DNA from: Archegozetes longisetosus
Lineage: Eukaryota; Arthropoda; Arachnida; Sarcoptiformes; Trhypochthoniidae
NCBI GenBank assembly: GCA_018873245.2
Contig: JAEMBT020000005.1
Location: 5,256,001 to 5,320,000 of the forward strand
Length of the DNA stretch: 64,000 nt
Direction: 5' to 3'
Made by a program: the position numbers and the translations under genes. Positions 22,421 through 36,131 of the stretch are shown one piece after another. The notes under the pieces were generated by a model, which made no database searches, was not told the DNA's origin, and saw nothing but the letters and a program-made list of their open reading frames with translations. How positions within the stretch are numbered: the stretch's first letter is position 1; each line of letters opens with the position of its first letter.

Positions 22421-25400
22421 CCATTCTCCTCTCTATCCATTCAAACATATCTGACTGGTGACTAAAGAAAGGTTATAAAAGGCGCGCAAGTATTCCAAGC
22501 CATCAAATATAGTCTATATCTTATCTAAAGAGTCTAATGAGCTGAGGTCATTGCATTATTTTGTAGGAATCGAGCGTTTATGCAAAAGGAACTAATGATT
22601 TGTTAGGTGCAATTTTGTTGATTTTAGTTTAGTTGGCGCAACTTCTCTACATCAAACAGTCTCCCGCCCAAAATTCAGTATTCCCTTCACGATCATCTTT
22701 CTAAAAAGTAGTGCCAATAATAACTACCTTTACTAGACATCCGTACATCAGCAGCTTATAGGTGCTTATATAACGTCCATTTGATAGAGTACGAACAATG
22801 AGTGTACATATCTGCTCAATGTCAGCACTGCTACTTTAATGTCAATTTACAATCTATTCTACTTCTTCGTGCAGTAGAACAAAATAATGCTTCAAATATG
22901 ATCTCACATACGAAAGACCAGTGCGTCACATGTGTGAATCCCTTATTTAGACATCAAAGATATGATTTTTAGCACTTAGCAAAGCGAATGCCACGAGCAG
23001 TCATGATTGTGACAACTTTGTTAAACACATTGTCCAATGCATCATCTGATCTGCCATTTGATGTTTGGCTGGAGGTTATGAAGCGCTATCTCAGTTGTTG
23101 TTGTAAAAAATTGTAATTGCAGTTATAGGGCATATATTAATGTGATCACATATTTAGCTTGAGTTTCTACATAATCATTATAAAATTGAACGGTTTGACA
23201 TACCACTAGTGGTCCTAACATTTAATAGCATGTTGTGTAGGCTTGATTGTTGTCTATCAGTAAAATGAAATGAACAGTTCAATTCTGTTAAGTCAAATGC
23301 ATGGACGAACACGGAGGATAAGCCAAGTAAAACTGCAGCACAAGCCGCAAAACTGTGACTGAATATTTACGTAGAACGCAATTTCCCACTTAGTTTGACA
23401 ACTAAATTGATTTTGCGAGCTTCGATAGTTGAATTAGGATCTTTTGGAAGCCCTTAGGGCTTTTCATTAGCATGGATGACCACACTTACGGCTATGCACA
23501 CTCTGTAGGGACTAAACAATATGAACAATATATGGAATATAAAGAATATTTCGAATATAAGGAATATTTCAAATAAGAAGAATATTTCAAACAAGAAGAA
23601 CATACGGCATACAAAAAGTATGCCCAATAAAAATATATATGGAATATAACAATATTAAGAATATAACTCGAATCCATTCCACTTTATAATGTGATTGAAC
23701 TTTTCAAATTTTCAATTCACTTCTACGAATCAAACTTTGCATATCTATAACTCAATTGTGAACAATAATCTATTTTATCGTCGGAAGTAAAACAAGAAGC
23801 ATGTCATATCAAATGATTCCAGGTTTACGTTTGAGAAAATTTAAGATAAAACCATTGGAATGTTTAAACATTAAAGTGTTTCTAAATTTTCTCATTAGTG
23901 TTTTAATGACTTGAGTGTGATTGAAATACAAATTATATTTATTTTTGGTTTAATTGGATCACATGGAAATTGAGATATACTATAGTTAGAGGAAAGTGTC
24001 CTCAATGTCATGTCCATTCATATCTATACGATTGCTTAGATACAAGGTTCCTGCTATGCATTCTCAGAAACTAAATTCAAACACTTAATAAACTTTTCAT
24101 TTAAATGATAAATTCATTTATTAAGGCTTTTAGGTAGTGATAAAGTATCTTTCAAAATTAATACTTTACTATCTTTATGGTTTACTTCTTTATACAGCCT
24201 TTGTTGTAGTAAATCATTTAGTTTACTTTTCAGCTCGATTTTGCAGTTTCAAGAAAAAAATCGATGAGAAAAGTGGATATTTTAGTAGTTCTTAAAAATA
24301 CTTTCACTCTCATGAACGTGACAATTTATATGGAATTTGAAATTCGGTCAAATTATGTATTTTCAATATGATAATGCGCATAAATTTCTTATTTGCATTC
24401 TCTCTGAACACGCAACAAATACACACTTTCGGGGAATTGTGTCTCTAATAATTATGTTTATTCAAAAAACAAAGCAAACAACATTTTCAAAGAATAGTTT
24501 AAATCGAAACTAAAAATTCAAAAAAATAACTAAAAATTTTGCAGTCGGAGCATAGCTCTAGCTAAAGGGGGGAGCTAGCGGGCTATAGCTGCCAGAGATT
24601 TTTTCAAAAATGAAGTATAGGTCTACTCTGAGAATGAGATATTAGAGCGAATTTGAAAACTGTATTTATTTGATTCATCAATCGATTACTTATTGTTAAA
24701 CATAGATGAAAGGTTTGATAACAAATTGACAGATATTTTAAAGTTGATTAGTACTCGCTATTCGAGATGCTCAGATTTGATTTAAGACCTTTGAACCCTG
24801 AGATGAAAACGCCTGATTAATGCCCTGAGACCAAAAAGCCTAGTTAAAGTGAAGAAAGGTAACAGAAAAAACATATTAAGAGCAATTTACAATAAGAGCT
24901 AAATCTTTTTCGTGCATAGATTTGATACAAGCATATAATATTTGAAAGATTAGATAATATATAGATTTAGTTTGCGGTGAGAGTCAAATTTGAAAACTCT
25001 TTATAAATTGATTGTTTTGGTTGATATGATTGGAGAAAGAATATAAGAGTTACTCGATTGTCAAACTTATCTGAAACTGTTTAGTAGGTTTTGGTGTATC
25101 GGAAATGCTTTCCGTGTTTTTCGGGTGATTGCATTTAACCCTAGTTTTATTATAAAGAGATCTACAGGAGCTATACCGTTAGTATCGGACATTTTTTATT
25201 GTTTTTCCCACGCATCCTATCGTGACATCACTGAACCGAATATAAAACAGATTGATTAAATAATCTTCAAAAAGCAATAATGTCCACTCGCGTCCACTTG
25301 TGTCCACTTCACGCTTGATTTCTATCGAAAGATATAACTTTTAATTAGGTTCTTCTTTTCTTGATGTCTATACTGTTTTTAAATGAGGCATAAAATGATA

Positions 25401-26048
25401 AATTGAAATCAAAACTATGATTGATAGGAACACTTTTTGGTTAGCAGAAAATATTGAAATAACTATATTGCTATAGTTGTTACTCTATATATTTAGAGCC
25501 GAAATAACGAATGTTTATTTCCCACGACTCAGAATGTTATTGTTTCTTATATAAAACATGAAAATAGTTTTATGTGATATATATATTATAGGGAAATGTT
25601 TATATAGTGGGCCGCAAAGAGTGCTCAATGTAACAGTTGAAGTGTTATTTGAAGTGGGTCGCAACCATATTATATGCTAGAATCAAAGTAGTTTCGGGTG
25701 TCACACCACCATCTCATGATCGTCAACATGATCATCAAATGATACTTGGATCCAGGCTCAAGATTATAAAGTCGATGAGATGAAGCACTTTCTTGGAGGA
25801 TATTATATATTCATGGATATGCAGCTTTTCATGAATATATTTTATTTCCTTTGAGATAAAAACTTTTTATAAGACGATTTGGGCTTTTTATTTTATGCAG
25901 ATAAGTTTTAATACATCCTACAAGAGAAAGTTGCCTTTAGGCCCTTCAACATTAAAGATGCAAAAACATTTCTCCATTATTGTTAAAAGGATACCAGAGT
26001 AAAAAGAGAAAAGATAATACTCAGCCATGTTTTCTCATTCTACACTGC
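22413..26048. other. Intergenic, no gene recognised
   Basis: AT-rich DNA. It contains a degenerate GAATATTTC-type repeat (about 23520-23660), a GC-rich hairpin-like spot (24552-24589) and a triple 10-mer (25281-25310). No gene is supported. Confidence 0.4.
25281..25310. repeat. Three tandem copies of a 10-mer, consensus TGTCCACTYG
   Basis: TGTCCACTCG, CGTCCACTTG, TGTCCACTTC in direct succession. Confidence 0.8.
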
Positions 26049-26227
26049 TATTTAATTCTATATAAGTATGTCTATGCATACAGTAGTGCATAGAGTAGTG
26101 CATACAGTAGTGCATAGAGTAGTGCATAGAGTAGTGCGTACAGTAGCGCATACAGTAATGCATACAGTAAGGCATACAGTAATGCACACTACATTCCTAT
26201 CTAATTCTATATAACTACATCTATGCA
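26049..26227. repeat. 12-bp tandem array flanked by a duplicated ~30-bp segment
   Basis: Nine 12-base copies (26074-26181; variants of GTGCATACAGTA and GTGCATAGAGTA) plus a partial tenth. The sequence before the array (26049-26077) and after it (26197-26227) is itself a diverged direct repeat sharing TAATTCTATATAA and TCTATGCA. Confidence 0.9.
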
Positions 26228-27787
26228 GACAATTTTTATTTCCCTAACTTTTACTCTAATCATTTTTACCATAACTCTTGCCAAATCCATTCGAAAAATA
26301 TGCAAATATCTAATTATATTCTATTCGAATTGACTTAATCGGTTGATATGAATTATTCTGAAAATAAATTCATATTAGTTTTTATTTCCTTTATGATTGA
26401 ATTTTTCTTTTTATGGCAAACACAATTTTGAAAAACTTATTTTACATAACTTACAAAATATATATTTATATAGTTGCAACTCATTAAACTTGTTTGTAGA
26501 CCTACAATAAGTTGTATATACTTTATCGTTCAATTGAAAATCATATTTACTTTATTATTGAAAAATTTTGCGATCAAACAAATTGAGTTGCATTGGGATA
26601 TTCACTCTCATATCTTATTTGCAGCAAAACTTGCACTTTACTTATTATAATAGTTTCAAAACTAACTAAATCGTAAGATAAACCTAAACAGCGTAAAAAT
26701 CGCTTTCAATTTGAATAATTTGAGCAAAAAGTAAAATTTGTTTAAAAAGAACAAAAGTTTTAGGCAAAATATTGATAGCATTAAATAGAGTGTAAACCGT
26801 GTGACTAATATAAGACGAATTAGTGGGTGACAATCGGAAAAGTTTTTTAAGGTGTGAAGCTGTTGAAACTCAGTGATGCTTAAACAGAAGGCATAGTGGT
26901 TGGTCACATTCATAGTTAGTAAGCATTGATAGTTGGCAAGCATAGATGGTTAGGAGGGACTGATAGTTAGAAAGCATTGATAGAAAGTATGGTTGATTGT
27001 AGAGCGTATCCGATTCATTGTTATTGTCTAGTTTTATAAAAATAAAAAAGAAAATATAAGAGAATTGGAGTATTGAAGCGTGTCATATCGGAGTTGACAT
27101 AGTGAAGTTGGTCTCAACTAACCATATCCCATATCCCAATAGTATTACTAAATGGGGGCAAGTTTTGGCACACTGTTTAGGGCTCTTATTCCCTCACTTA
27201 TTCTGTGCCTCTCTTTCAAGCAAATAATACTCGGGTTTAGGGTTGAGCATTAAATCTCAATATGTTGTTGTATGAAAAGAGGTTGACAACAATACCTATA
27301 AAGCTGTATTATGTCAGCTTATATATCGGCTATTTGCAAAACTTGTGCATGTTTTTCAGGCGTCAACAATAGTATTGGACAAACCACAGGATTTGCATAA
27401 GACATATAATGGACAAGTATTTCTCTATATGTTCACTAAGTATATATGTATGTATACGTATATAAGTGTATATCTACTGTGTGTAGTTGTATATATACTG
27501 TCTCTTTCTGTTCTGATTTTTTATTTTTAGCAAAAGTTACATCAAATCATAGTTAGATTCTCCTCAGGGATGGGATGCGTGGGAAAATAAATACATTAAT
27601 TGTGTTCGTATTTTTCATATCAAATCCAATAATTAGATTTGCTTTTACGCAACCTTTGGCTAATCGCTTCACTCATTAAAATCTTGCCATTCAATTGAAA
27701 TAAATTGAATACAAAAGAATGACAAAACTAGGAAACGACGTTCTCTATTATCAAGAAATGAGGCACGACTTATCTCATGCTGACTCC

Positions 27788-27791
<4 letters not shown>
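26228..27791. other. Intergenic, no gene recognised
   Basis: AT-rich DNA. A degenerate GCATTGATAGTTGG-type repeat occurs around 26900-26990. No gene is supported. Confidence 0.4.

Positions 27792-27841
<50 letters not shown>
27792..27841. repeat. (TC)n microsatellite
   Basis: About 25 uninterrupted TC units. Confidence 0.97.
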
Positions 27842-27843
<2 letters not shown>

Positions 27844-30185
27844 ATTTGATGTTTTCATTGCTTAAATAGAAATTAATGTTGAAATACAAATAGAAAGATG
27901 CATTTGGTTGGAAAAAGTTGAAGTTTGTCTCCGTATAAATTGACATTATTTTTGCTAAACTGAGTTATATTTAGGCACTTCTTTTTAACTTACAAGTCAT
28001 ATCCCGTTATTGAAGAGCATTGAGTGAATGTGCCCTAAAGGTCATAAATGGGACGATACACATCCCAATAGGATTCATAACTTTTAGTGATATAATGTTA
28101 TATATAAAGTATAACTAGGAATATGGCACAGCTAGAGTGAACTATAGCTGGATCTAACTTAAAACGAAGCTTTGAGTTTAGTGTTCACTAACTACTAATT
28201 GACCAGCAAAAGACATTTTTATCAGGAAAATTGGCAGCACAATAGTGCACCTGAAAAGAGTCTGTAATTACTCAGCAACAGCAGCTTTCTAGGCCCGAGG
28301 CTGGATGTGATCAGAAAGTGCTGCGCTGCTAAAAAGGCATTGATGCGGGTAACTGCTAGTGTAGGTCTCTCTGCTTTATATACAGTAGTTTCGATTATAA
28401 TAGGCATGCAGTACGACACCAAATTTGCTGAGTCGAGTATAAATAGAAAGAGCAAGAGAACTAACTTTGATACCCTTAGGCTCAGTTGTTCAAAGTATAG
28501 CTAATAGCTTTCATGCATGATATCTACAAAACTGCATTGTATGAAACTCTCTCTCTATGAATATGCAAACTGATAATCTAATGTTCACAAACTTCTTTTT
28601 AAATTTTGATCAGATAAATCATTTTTTCTAACATTTTGTGTGTGGCATTTCTTTAACAATTTTTCAACTTTAGCACTAACTTCAAAGCATTATCGGCATT
28701 TCGATCTAAATTTCATGCACTATTATATGAGTCCATAATTGTTTCGTTGCTCAAGAATAAATATCTCCCCAATAGTCAAATGAACCCAAAGTTTTCTTAA
28801 AATTGATGTTTTAGCTTATGTTTTGCATAATTCTTTAGTCAAATTGAGTAAAATATCGAACTAATGATTGATGAATAACTAGTATAAGATTTTTGAAATA
28901 ACTTAGAGATTTGATTCATTAATTTTTGCCAAAGTAAAGCCTAATGAACTAACAAGAAAGTCAATTGAAACTATTTTAAGAAGGTATGAACTGTTTGGAA
29001 GATTGTTTAAAATTGAATTTAAACTTAGATAATTATTAGTTTACCAAAATCAAATATCTTTGAAACTACTATTTGATCAAAGTATCTATAAACGAAACAC
29101 CTATAATTGATTATGCTAATCGCTAGTAACCTCTAGCTTTAGAAAAGTTCAGTATAATTCTCCTTCAAGTAGGTATTTAAATATTATTTAGAAGAATTTA
29201 TTTTGCAACATACACTCGAATACTTTAATGGTCTACTATAGTAATCAGAAAAACGCCATTCTCAATGTGATACGTATCAGCTTGTTGTTCAATTTGATTT
29301 TTAATTTATTTTACTACTGTATCGAATATTCTACAAATCTGTTCATATCTCAAGATATTACTGTCTGATGAAAAGCACGCGATGACAGCACATCACTTCT
29401 GGTTGCTATCGAGAACTATTAAAGTTTTTGAGTGTACTAACTTGCAATTTAAATGAAATTAGTTTTACGAGCACTATAAAATTGCAGATAAAAGAGTAAA
29501 CTGGCAAATACTCAGCATTATCTTTCCATAAAATTTTCATTCTACAACTAATCAAAACATCCGTAAAATCTAAAACATTTTGAAGGACTTTTTGGCATAA
29601 AACTAAAACCAACAAATCATATTTATGACGATATTTGCATTTTTCAGATATGTTTTTGGAGCGATTGATAAAAATATGTTTTTAAAATAGGTTTTGTGCT
29701 GTTGTGTTACCACATGCTATGTGTGCCTCAACGAGTCACTAAAATAACGTCTTATTCATTAAAGTTATGCACTTAAATAAGTTTTACACTATCAGAAAAG
29801 TGTAAATTTACCACTAGTTACCTGTTAATACGCTAACAGCAATTCCAGCTTCGATAACTTGAGTCAATTGATTGAAAAGAATCTTTTCCTGTAATTATGT
29901 CGAAAAAGACTACAACGAGTGAAGATTTGGAATCAATGAAAATAGGAAAAGAGGAGTTTTTGGAGGCACAAAATTTAATTAACTTTTAAATATAGAGTGG
30001 CTAAAATTTGATGGTAGTTTAGTATGAAATTCTATACATTGCTCCCATTGATACGATTAGATATTGAGTTTATATTTAGTTCGTGATCCTTTGCATCGAT
30101 AAAATGTCAACTACTCCAATTAGATATCTATAATTACATTGTTAATGAGATTCTCCCTCTCAGATAGATTGAATCCTAGTAATAG

Positions 30186-30187
<2 letters not shown>
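27842..30187. other. Intergenic, no gene recognised
   Basis: AT-rich DNA. A 30-codon frame at 29897-29989 is treated under findings. Nothing else could be supported. Confidence 0.4.

Positions 30188-30246
<59 letters not shown>
30188..30246. repeat. (TC)n microsatellite
   Basis: About 29 uninterrupted TC units, the longest perfect dinucleotide run in the window. Confidence 0.97.
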
Positions 30247-30247
<1 letters not shown>

Positions 30248-33200
30248 ATTTCTCCTTTCTGGCCCCCGAGGCTGACTGTTGCTGCTTTTATTCATAACTG
30301 TTTTAACACAACTACCTAATTAAACTACTTGCATTCAATTGGGGAACACTCATACTAAATATGTTAGAATAGAAATGCTTGATTAAAAACTACTCTAAGC
30401 ACTACTTTTCCACTGTACCATCCAATCCTTGTTTTGTTGCTATTCTAAACTAAATTTTAGTTTTTATTTCAATCCAGATTGTCTAAGTTTGAAGATTTGA
30501 TTCATATTTGATCGATGACAGTCAAACGTAATATAAATGACACTCAGGTGTAATATAATATTGTAAAGAGCATAGAACGAATAGCTACATAACTATTGAG
30601 TGACTTAAAACTATAGACTGAGTAATCAATATGAGAGTGACCTCGACTTGCTTCACTATTGCTTGCTTTTAAAACACGAAGTAATACTCGACAATTTTGA
30701 ATTGCTTTTGAGTTAAAAATAAGTTTATAACTTGAGTAATTGATTTTCCAAGAATCATAGATTGGTCATAAGACGAGTAGAAGAATGCGGTCGTTGCGCG
30801 AATTCTTTATTGAATAGATCATAATCAGTGTTTAATAGAATTAGCAGTACTTAAGTTAAATTTGATTTAAATTGGATAATGTCTATTGAGGACACTATTA
30901 AACCACTTAAGACATTGAAAAATCCTGTTCATAGTTTTAATTGCTCTGAAAGATTGTGATAAAGTTGACAGAACTGCTTAAAAATGAAATTAGATTCTAT
31001 TAGAGTCTCAATAAATAGCTATTAAATTAATTCAACTCTTATGATAGTCCTATTGAAAATGGTCGGTATCATTAAAATTATAAACTAAACTATTTTTTCA
31101 ACCACTCGATCTTTTTAAAAGATTGCTTCAAATTAAATTCAATTCAATTTACAAACCAATGTCGAAGATAGTAAGTTAGCTTGAGTAGGAAACACAAATT
31201 AGAAATACGAGTTTTCTGCCTGTAAACTACTTGTAAATAATTGCTCATATTTGAGGAGCTCAGCAAGATTGTTTGCAATGGAAAGCAGGTTATGTTTTAT
31301 AAGAAATTGATTATTATTTTAATATTGAGTTGTGAAGCACTTCAAATATTTGAAATGCCTTAAACTACGCTATTTACTCAGCAAATTTCAAACGTTCAAA
31401 AACTTATTTCAAGCTCAAGTCTACTAAATTTTTGTAACTATTTTTCTAATATAAATCTCTGTTACTATTTAAAAGCGACACATTTTTACTTAAGTTTATT
31501 AGGTTCAAACGTATTTCCTTAAGTTTTGCGGTTTTAAACTGAATCAGTTTTTTTGGGCTTTAAGTCCTGTTATGTTGTTTTGTAGGCCGAAATAATTCTT
31601 AAATATTGGATGACAAAACACTTTTTGCCGATTAATCTTATACTATTATGTAATCCTTGGGCTCTTTCATGATTTATAATAACTAATTGCTTTTCATTAC
31701 AAAATTTCAAGTCATTTCCATTTTCCGAAAATAAAAATAAAAATCAGCTCAAACTTAAAAAAGAAGCGAAAGTTTCCCGAATAATAGCCGGTTTGACTGA
31801 AAAATGATTTTTTGTATTTGGCTCATTTATTTGACTGGATTTATCTTTTAAGTTTTCAACAAGCTATCAGCGCAAAAACTAATAAAGATTTTTAGCTGCA
31901 AATCCATTAAAGGATCAACACTGAAAAAATGATCATGAATGTAGTCCACTATATTAGAAATATTACTGGATTTGAAACTGAGTTTGATGAGAGTTTACGT
32001 ATCCTAAGAGCTAGAACGTGAACATAAGTGATGAAAAATTGTAATAACATGTTGACTAATTTATTTGAAAGTATGATTTTATAGCCTTTTCTCTGCAGTC
32101 AAATGATTTACAAAAATAAGTGATAAAAGTGAAAACTGGTAATGGATTGTTTTATTTGTATAATTGTTGGTGAATTAAGATTTCGATTTGTTGAGGCCTT
32201 TGGCGATCGACATATAGGGCAAATGAAATAAAATTATTGAGAAATTAGAGCCAAAGATAATTTAAAGCAAACATAGTATAGAATAGATTGAAAGGTAAGG
32301 TAAGCTTTGGGCTGTTATGCAATAAAAGGTTATTGTTAACTATAAAACATAGATTTTCAGTGACAGCTTGCGGTAATAATTTGCTCTTTCTTTTGTTTGC
32401 AACTCTAGCCTACGAGCAAAATGAATTGAAAATTAAATTTGATGTCATAAGATTCCATCATAAAGAGCGAGACACAGTTCAGAGCAAATGTCGATTCATT
32501 TCAGCATTGCTACTATTAGCTCAATAATATATAAACAGTGTTTAGGCACTTATATAGTATTTCAATTCTAAACTGAAGACAATATAAACGAGTGTTGTTT
32601 TCAATAATAGTCTTATATATTAAGAAATGTTAATGTGAACATTGCTAGTGTTAAGAATGTTGGCATTAAGAATCTCAGTGATACATTTTGATTGCTTTTA
32701 GTAAAAGCTTTATTTGTTTATTTGAGTTGAACATTAAAAGTAACTCATACTCTGTTGCGAGCAAACAACACATCTCTCCATCCAATCCCGAATTTAAACT
32801 ATTGTTGTAATAAATATGTAAACAATACTTATAGCTACCGGCAAAATGTTTTTAATGGATAAGTGACCAAATAGTAGCTGTAGAAGGTAGTAAGAAATGT
32901 GTTCAAATACTCTCTCTATTGATGTGATTTAATATGAGAAAAGAAACCAAATCAAAATAATTATATGTATTTTGTAATATTTTGTTTTCATTTCAATGTA
33001 ACATCTTCCTTATCAATGTATCAACTGTTGAGAACGACTAGAAAAGAGAACGCCTTCTTTGTCACAATATCCACCAATCATTACATTAACTTAACTGAAG
33101 AATATTAGCGATCGATATTTAGCTCTGAATGGCCTAAACGTTAGATTCTGTCTACATGTTACCCTCCAATATATGATATTTGTTTTGAATAGTCTTCATG

Positions 33201-36029
33201 CATAGCATAAAACTTTCAAATAATTGATAGATATTTGAATTGATTTAAAGATTAATGAATTACGCGAGTAATAACTATCTAAGCAATTCTCCAATTGATG
33301 TTATTTTTTCAATTAAGCTGAAAATCGTGACATAAGTTTAACTGGATTTGAAGGCATTATATGATTTATATAATGTAAAGGTGACTAGAGATGCAAACTA
33401 TGTAAATATGGAAGGTTTTTTAATACAGATTTCATCTATTTAGAAGAGGTAACGCCTCTCACTACTAAGGGAGTGGAATTACACAATATTTTTCTAGTAT
33501 ATAATCTTATCGTATAATACTTTTCCACAGTCTCTCCACTTCCCCGTTAAACCTCTGACGATAAAAAACGTTGGTATTCAAAAAATGTCTTACACACAAG
33601 TTTCGTTCAGCGCACAAATAATATCTTAAACCAAGTTATCAAATTGCCAACTAGTACTGTGAGAGGTCAATCTTAGTTCAGTTAGTGGTGATTTGCCGAT
33701 CAAAACTGGTGGCATTTGTTTCGCCATTTCAGAGTTGAAATTCTCATAGAAGCCAACTTATGCTTTGTTGAGGCATTGAGTGACAAAAAGTTTGCATTGC
33801 ATTGGACTGTATTGAGAGAGAAACTGAGCACTGCATTGAGCACTGTTTTGAGCACTTTTACAATCATCCGCTTGCATGAGGTCCTCCCTCCGGATAAATA
33901 GGGGCGTAACAGTGCGTCCGCAGTTTGATCATCTTCCTTGATCCTTGTGTTTTACTATACTATATCAGCATTATGAGGAACATTATGGTGCCTGTGCTTA
34001 GAGCCTAAGGCTGAAACAGAGATACAGCTCATCCTCTCGATTCTCAGCAGGATTTCAGGCTCAACAGAATAAAGAAGCGGATAAAATATCTTTTACAACT
34101 ATATGAGTGACTTTGTATGTTGTGCCATAAAAAGTGAAATAGTTCAACTATTTGTTTGGACAGATTTTGAAGTACTGTAAAAAAATCAGTTACAACTTTG
34201 GATCACTGCATCTAGCAATCCTTTCACCCTAAATGTCATTCTTGGCACTTGACTCTTGCTCGTGGCAGGTATGTCACACTCTTGTTTTAATCATTGACCG
34301 TTTTAATTCTTATTGATGTTCCATTTTAGATATATATCCCTCTTCCATATCTACCCCTTTTAGTTGAATAGAAAAATTTATTTTTCATGCCTTTATATGC
34401 TTTTGCTATGATTTCCGACCAATTTTTGAATATTGAACTTGAATGATAGCTTCTTATCTACAAAATGCTGCGAATTTCAATTCATTTCCTATTGAAATGT
34501 TATACTGTATTAAAATTTTGATCATATATAAGGAAAGAACTGATTCGGAATCAATAGATAAGCCGTGAAAGTGTGTGTAATCTAATATATAACATAATCG
34601 AATTGAGTTTTTTGTATTTATTTTAGTTTTCATGAATGAAAAGAAAGTTACAAAATATATTGTATTCTTTTACAATAGAGAGTGTGTTGGAGAAAATCTG
34701 TGCACTATAGTATGTCAAGTAAATGACCTTAAGGTAGATAATCCACTACGGGTTGACTGAGAAAAGTTTAGACTTAAAAGGCGGCCCATTTGTTGGCTGA
34801 GGGCTATTTCGACAATAGACCTATATATTTATATGCAGAGACTGGTTGTCGGACTCCCACTGCCCTGCGGGTCAAGCATAAAGTTACAACAGTAGCAAAT
34901 ACTGTTTATATTAGAAGTGATGCTGTACTGGTATAAGTGCTTCTTTACGTTGCATCACTGCTACGCCTATCATTAGCCAAAGGGGCAAGATTTATGTTTC
35001 AAACTAAAACCTCCACTTCACCACTACTTCATAGTTTAACTGACTATCAATACTGCTATGTCACTGCTACTTACCATTCAGTGCCGTATATTTATGTCTA
35101 TTTTTCAATTTCTAATTTCTTCTCAATTAACTGTAATTCTGACTGAAATAATCTAAAATTTGGTTCACTTTTGGCTTTGCAACACTTTCTAAATGTTCAG
35201 TTGATCACGTTTTGTCCCTCAAAATATTAGCTTAACTGCAATGCATATCATGCTAACAATGAAGTGTATGTGCTGTGTTTAACCATTAGATTGCAAATTG
35301 AGGTGATGGAGAAAACTGATACTATTGTTGTATTATTTTTGTATAAATTACCGTAATGTCGCCTTTAATTGTGATTATTGGTGAGTAGATCGTGATTTTG
35401 AATTAATGTGTTATTAGTGGGGACTCATTGTATTGTAGAGCCTGATAAGCAATTCAGGGGTAATTTGTACAATAGTTATGTTTATGTCAAGCGGAGGTCT
35501 GTATAGCAAAGGGCTGAAAAAATGTCGTTTAAATTATGATCGAAATAATTATTTGGTGAGAGTTAGCTCTAAAATTTGAGCTCAATTTTTCTTTAAGTCG
35601 TTCTACTTGTTCTACGGATATAGACTATACTTTGTAAAGATTTAGACGCTTATAGAGTTTGATCACAGCATCACAGCTGCAACGGACATATGTAGGCCTT
35701 GCTCAGATTATCTTTCTGTGGTGTAGATCGCCTATATTTAGGTTTACTGCACTGATTATTGCTATTTTGTCTGCTGCTTATATTAGCTCTTTTTAAAGCT
35801 TGAGCTAATCCCACTTGTGATTGAGCCTGAATTGTATGAAAGGGACAACATTTGAATAGAAGTAAAAAACCTTAAAATAGAAATCGGAATAGAAATCGGG
35901 TGCCAAACCGAATAATTATAACGATTACAATAAAGCTGAGTAGCGTTTATGTGTTGTGCGCAATTTTCTAATCAAGTCATGTGAGAATATTGGCTGATGC
36001 TGGCCTTAATGTTCACTTTGTTGTGTCTA
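30247..36029. other. Intergenic, no gene recognised
   Basis: AT-rich DNA. A 12-base near-repeat (GCACTGCATTGA type, three units) occurs at about 33825-33858. No gene, RNA or transposon was recognised. Confidence 0.4.
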
Positions 36030-36131
36030 TTTCTCACTTTCTCTTGCTTTCTCTCACTTTCTCTCCATTTCTCTCTATGTTTCTCTCGCTTTCTCTCTAT
36101 GTTTCTCTCGCTTTCTCTCTTTCTCTCTCTA
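36030..36131. repeat. Pyrimidine-rich minisatellite (TTTCTCTC type)
   Basis: About 100 bases of nearly pure pyrimidine built from TTTCTCTC units. It includes two copies of a roughly 22-base unit containing CTCTATGTTTCTCTCGC. Confidence 0.9.
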
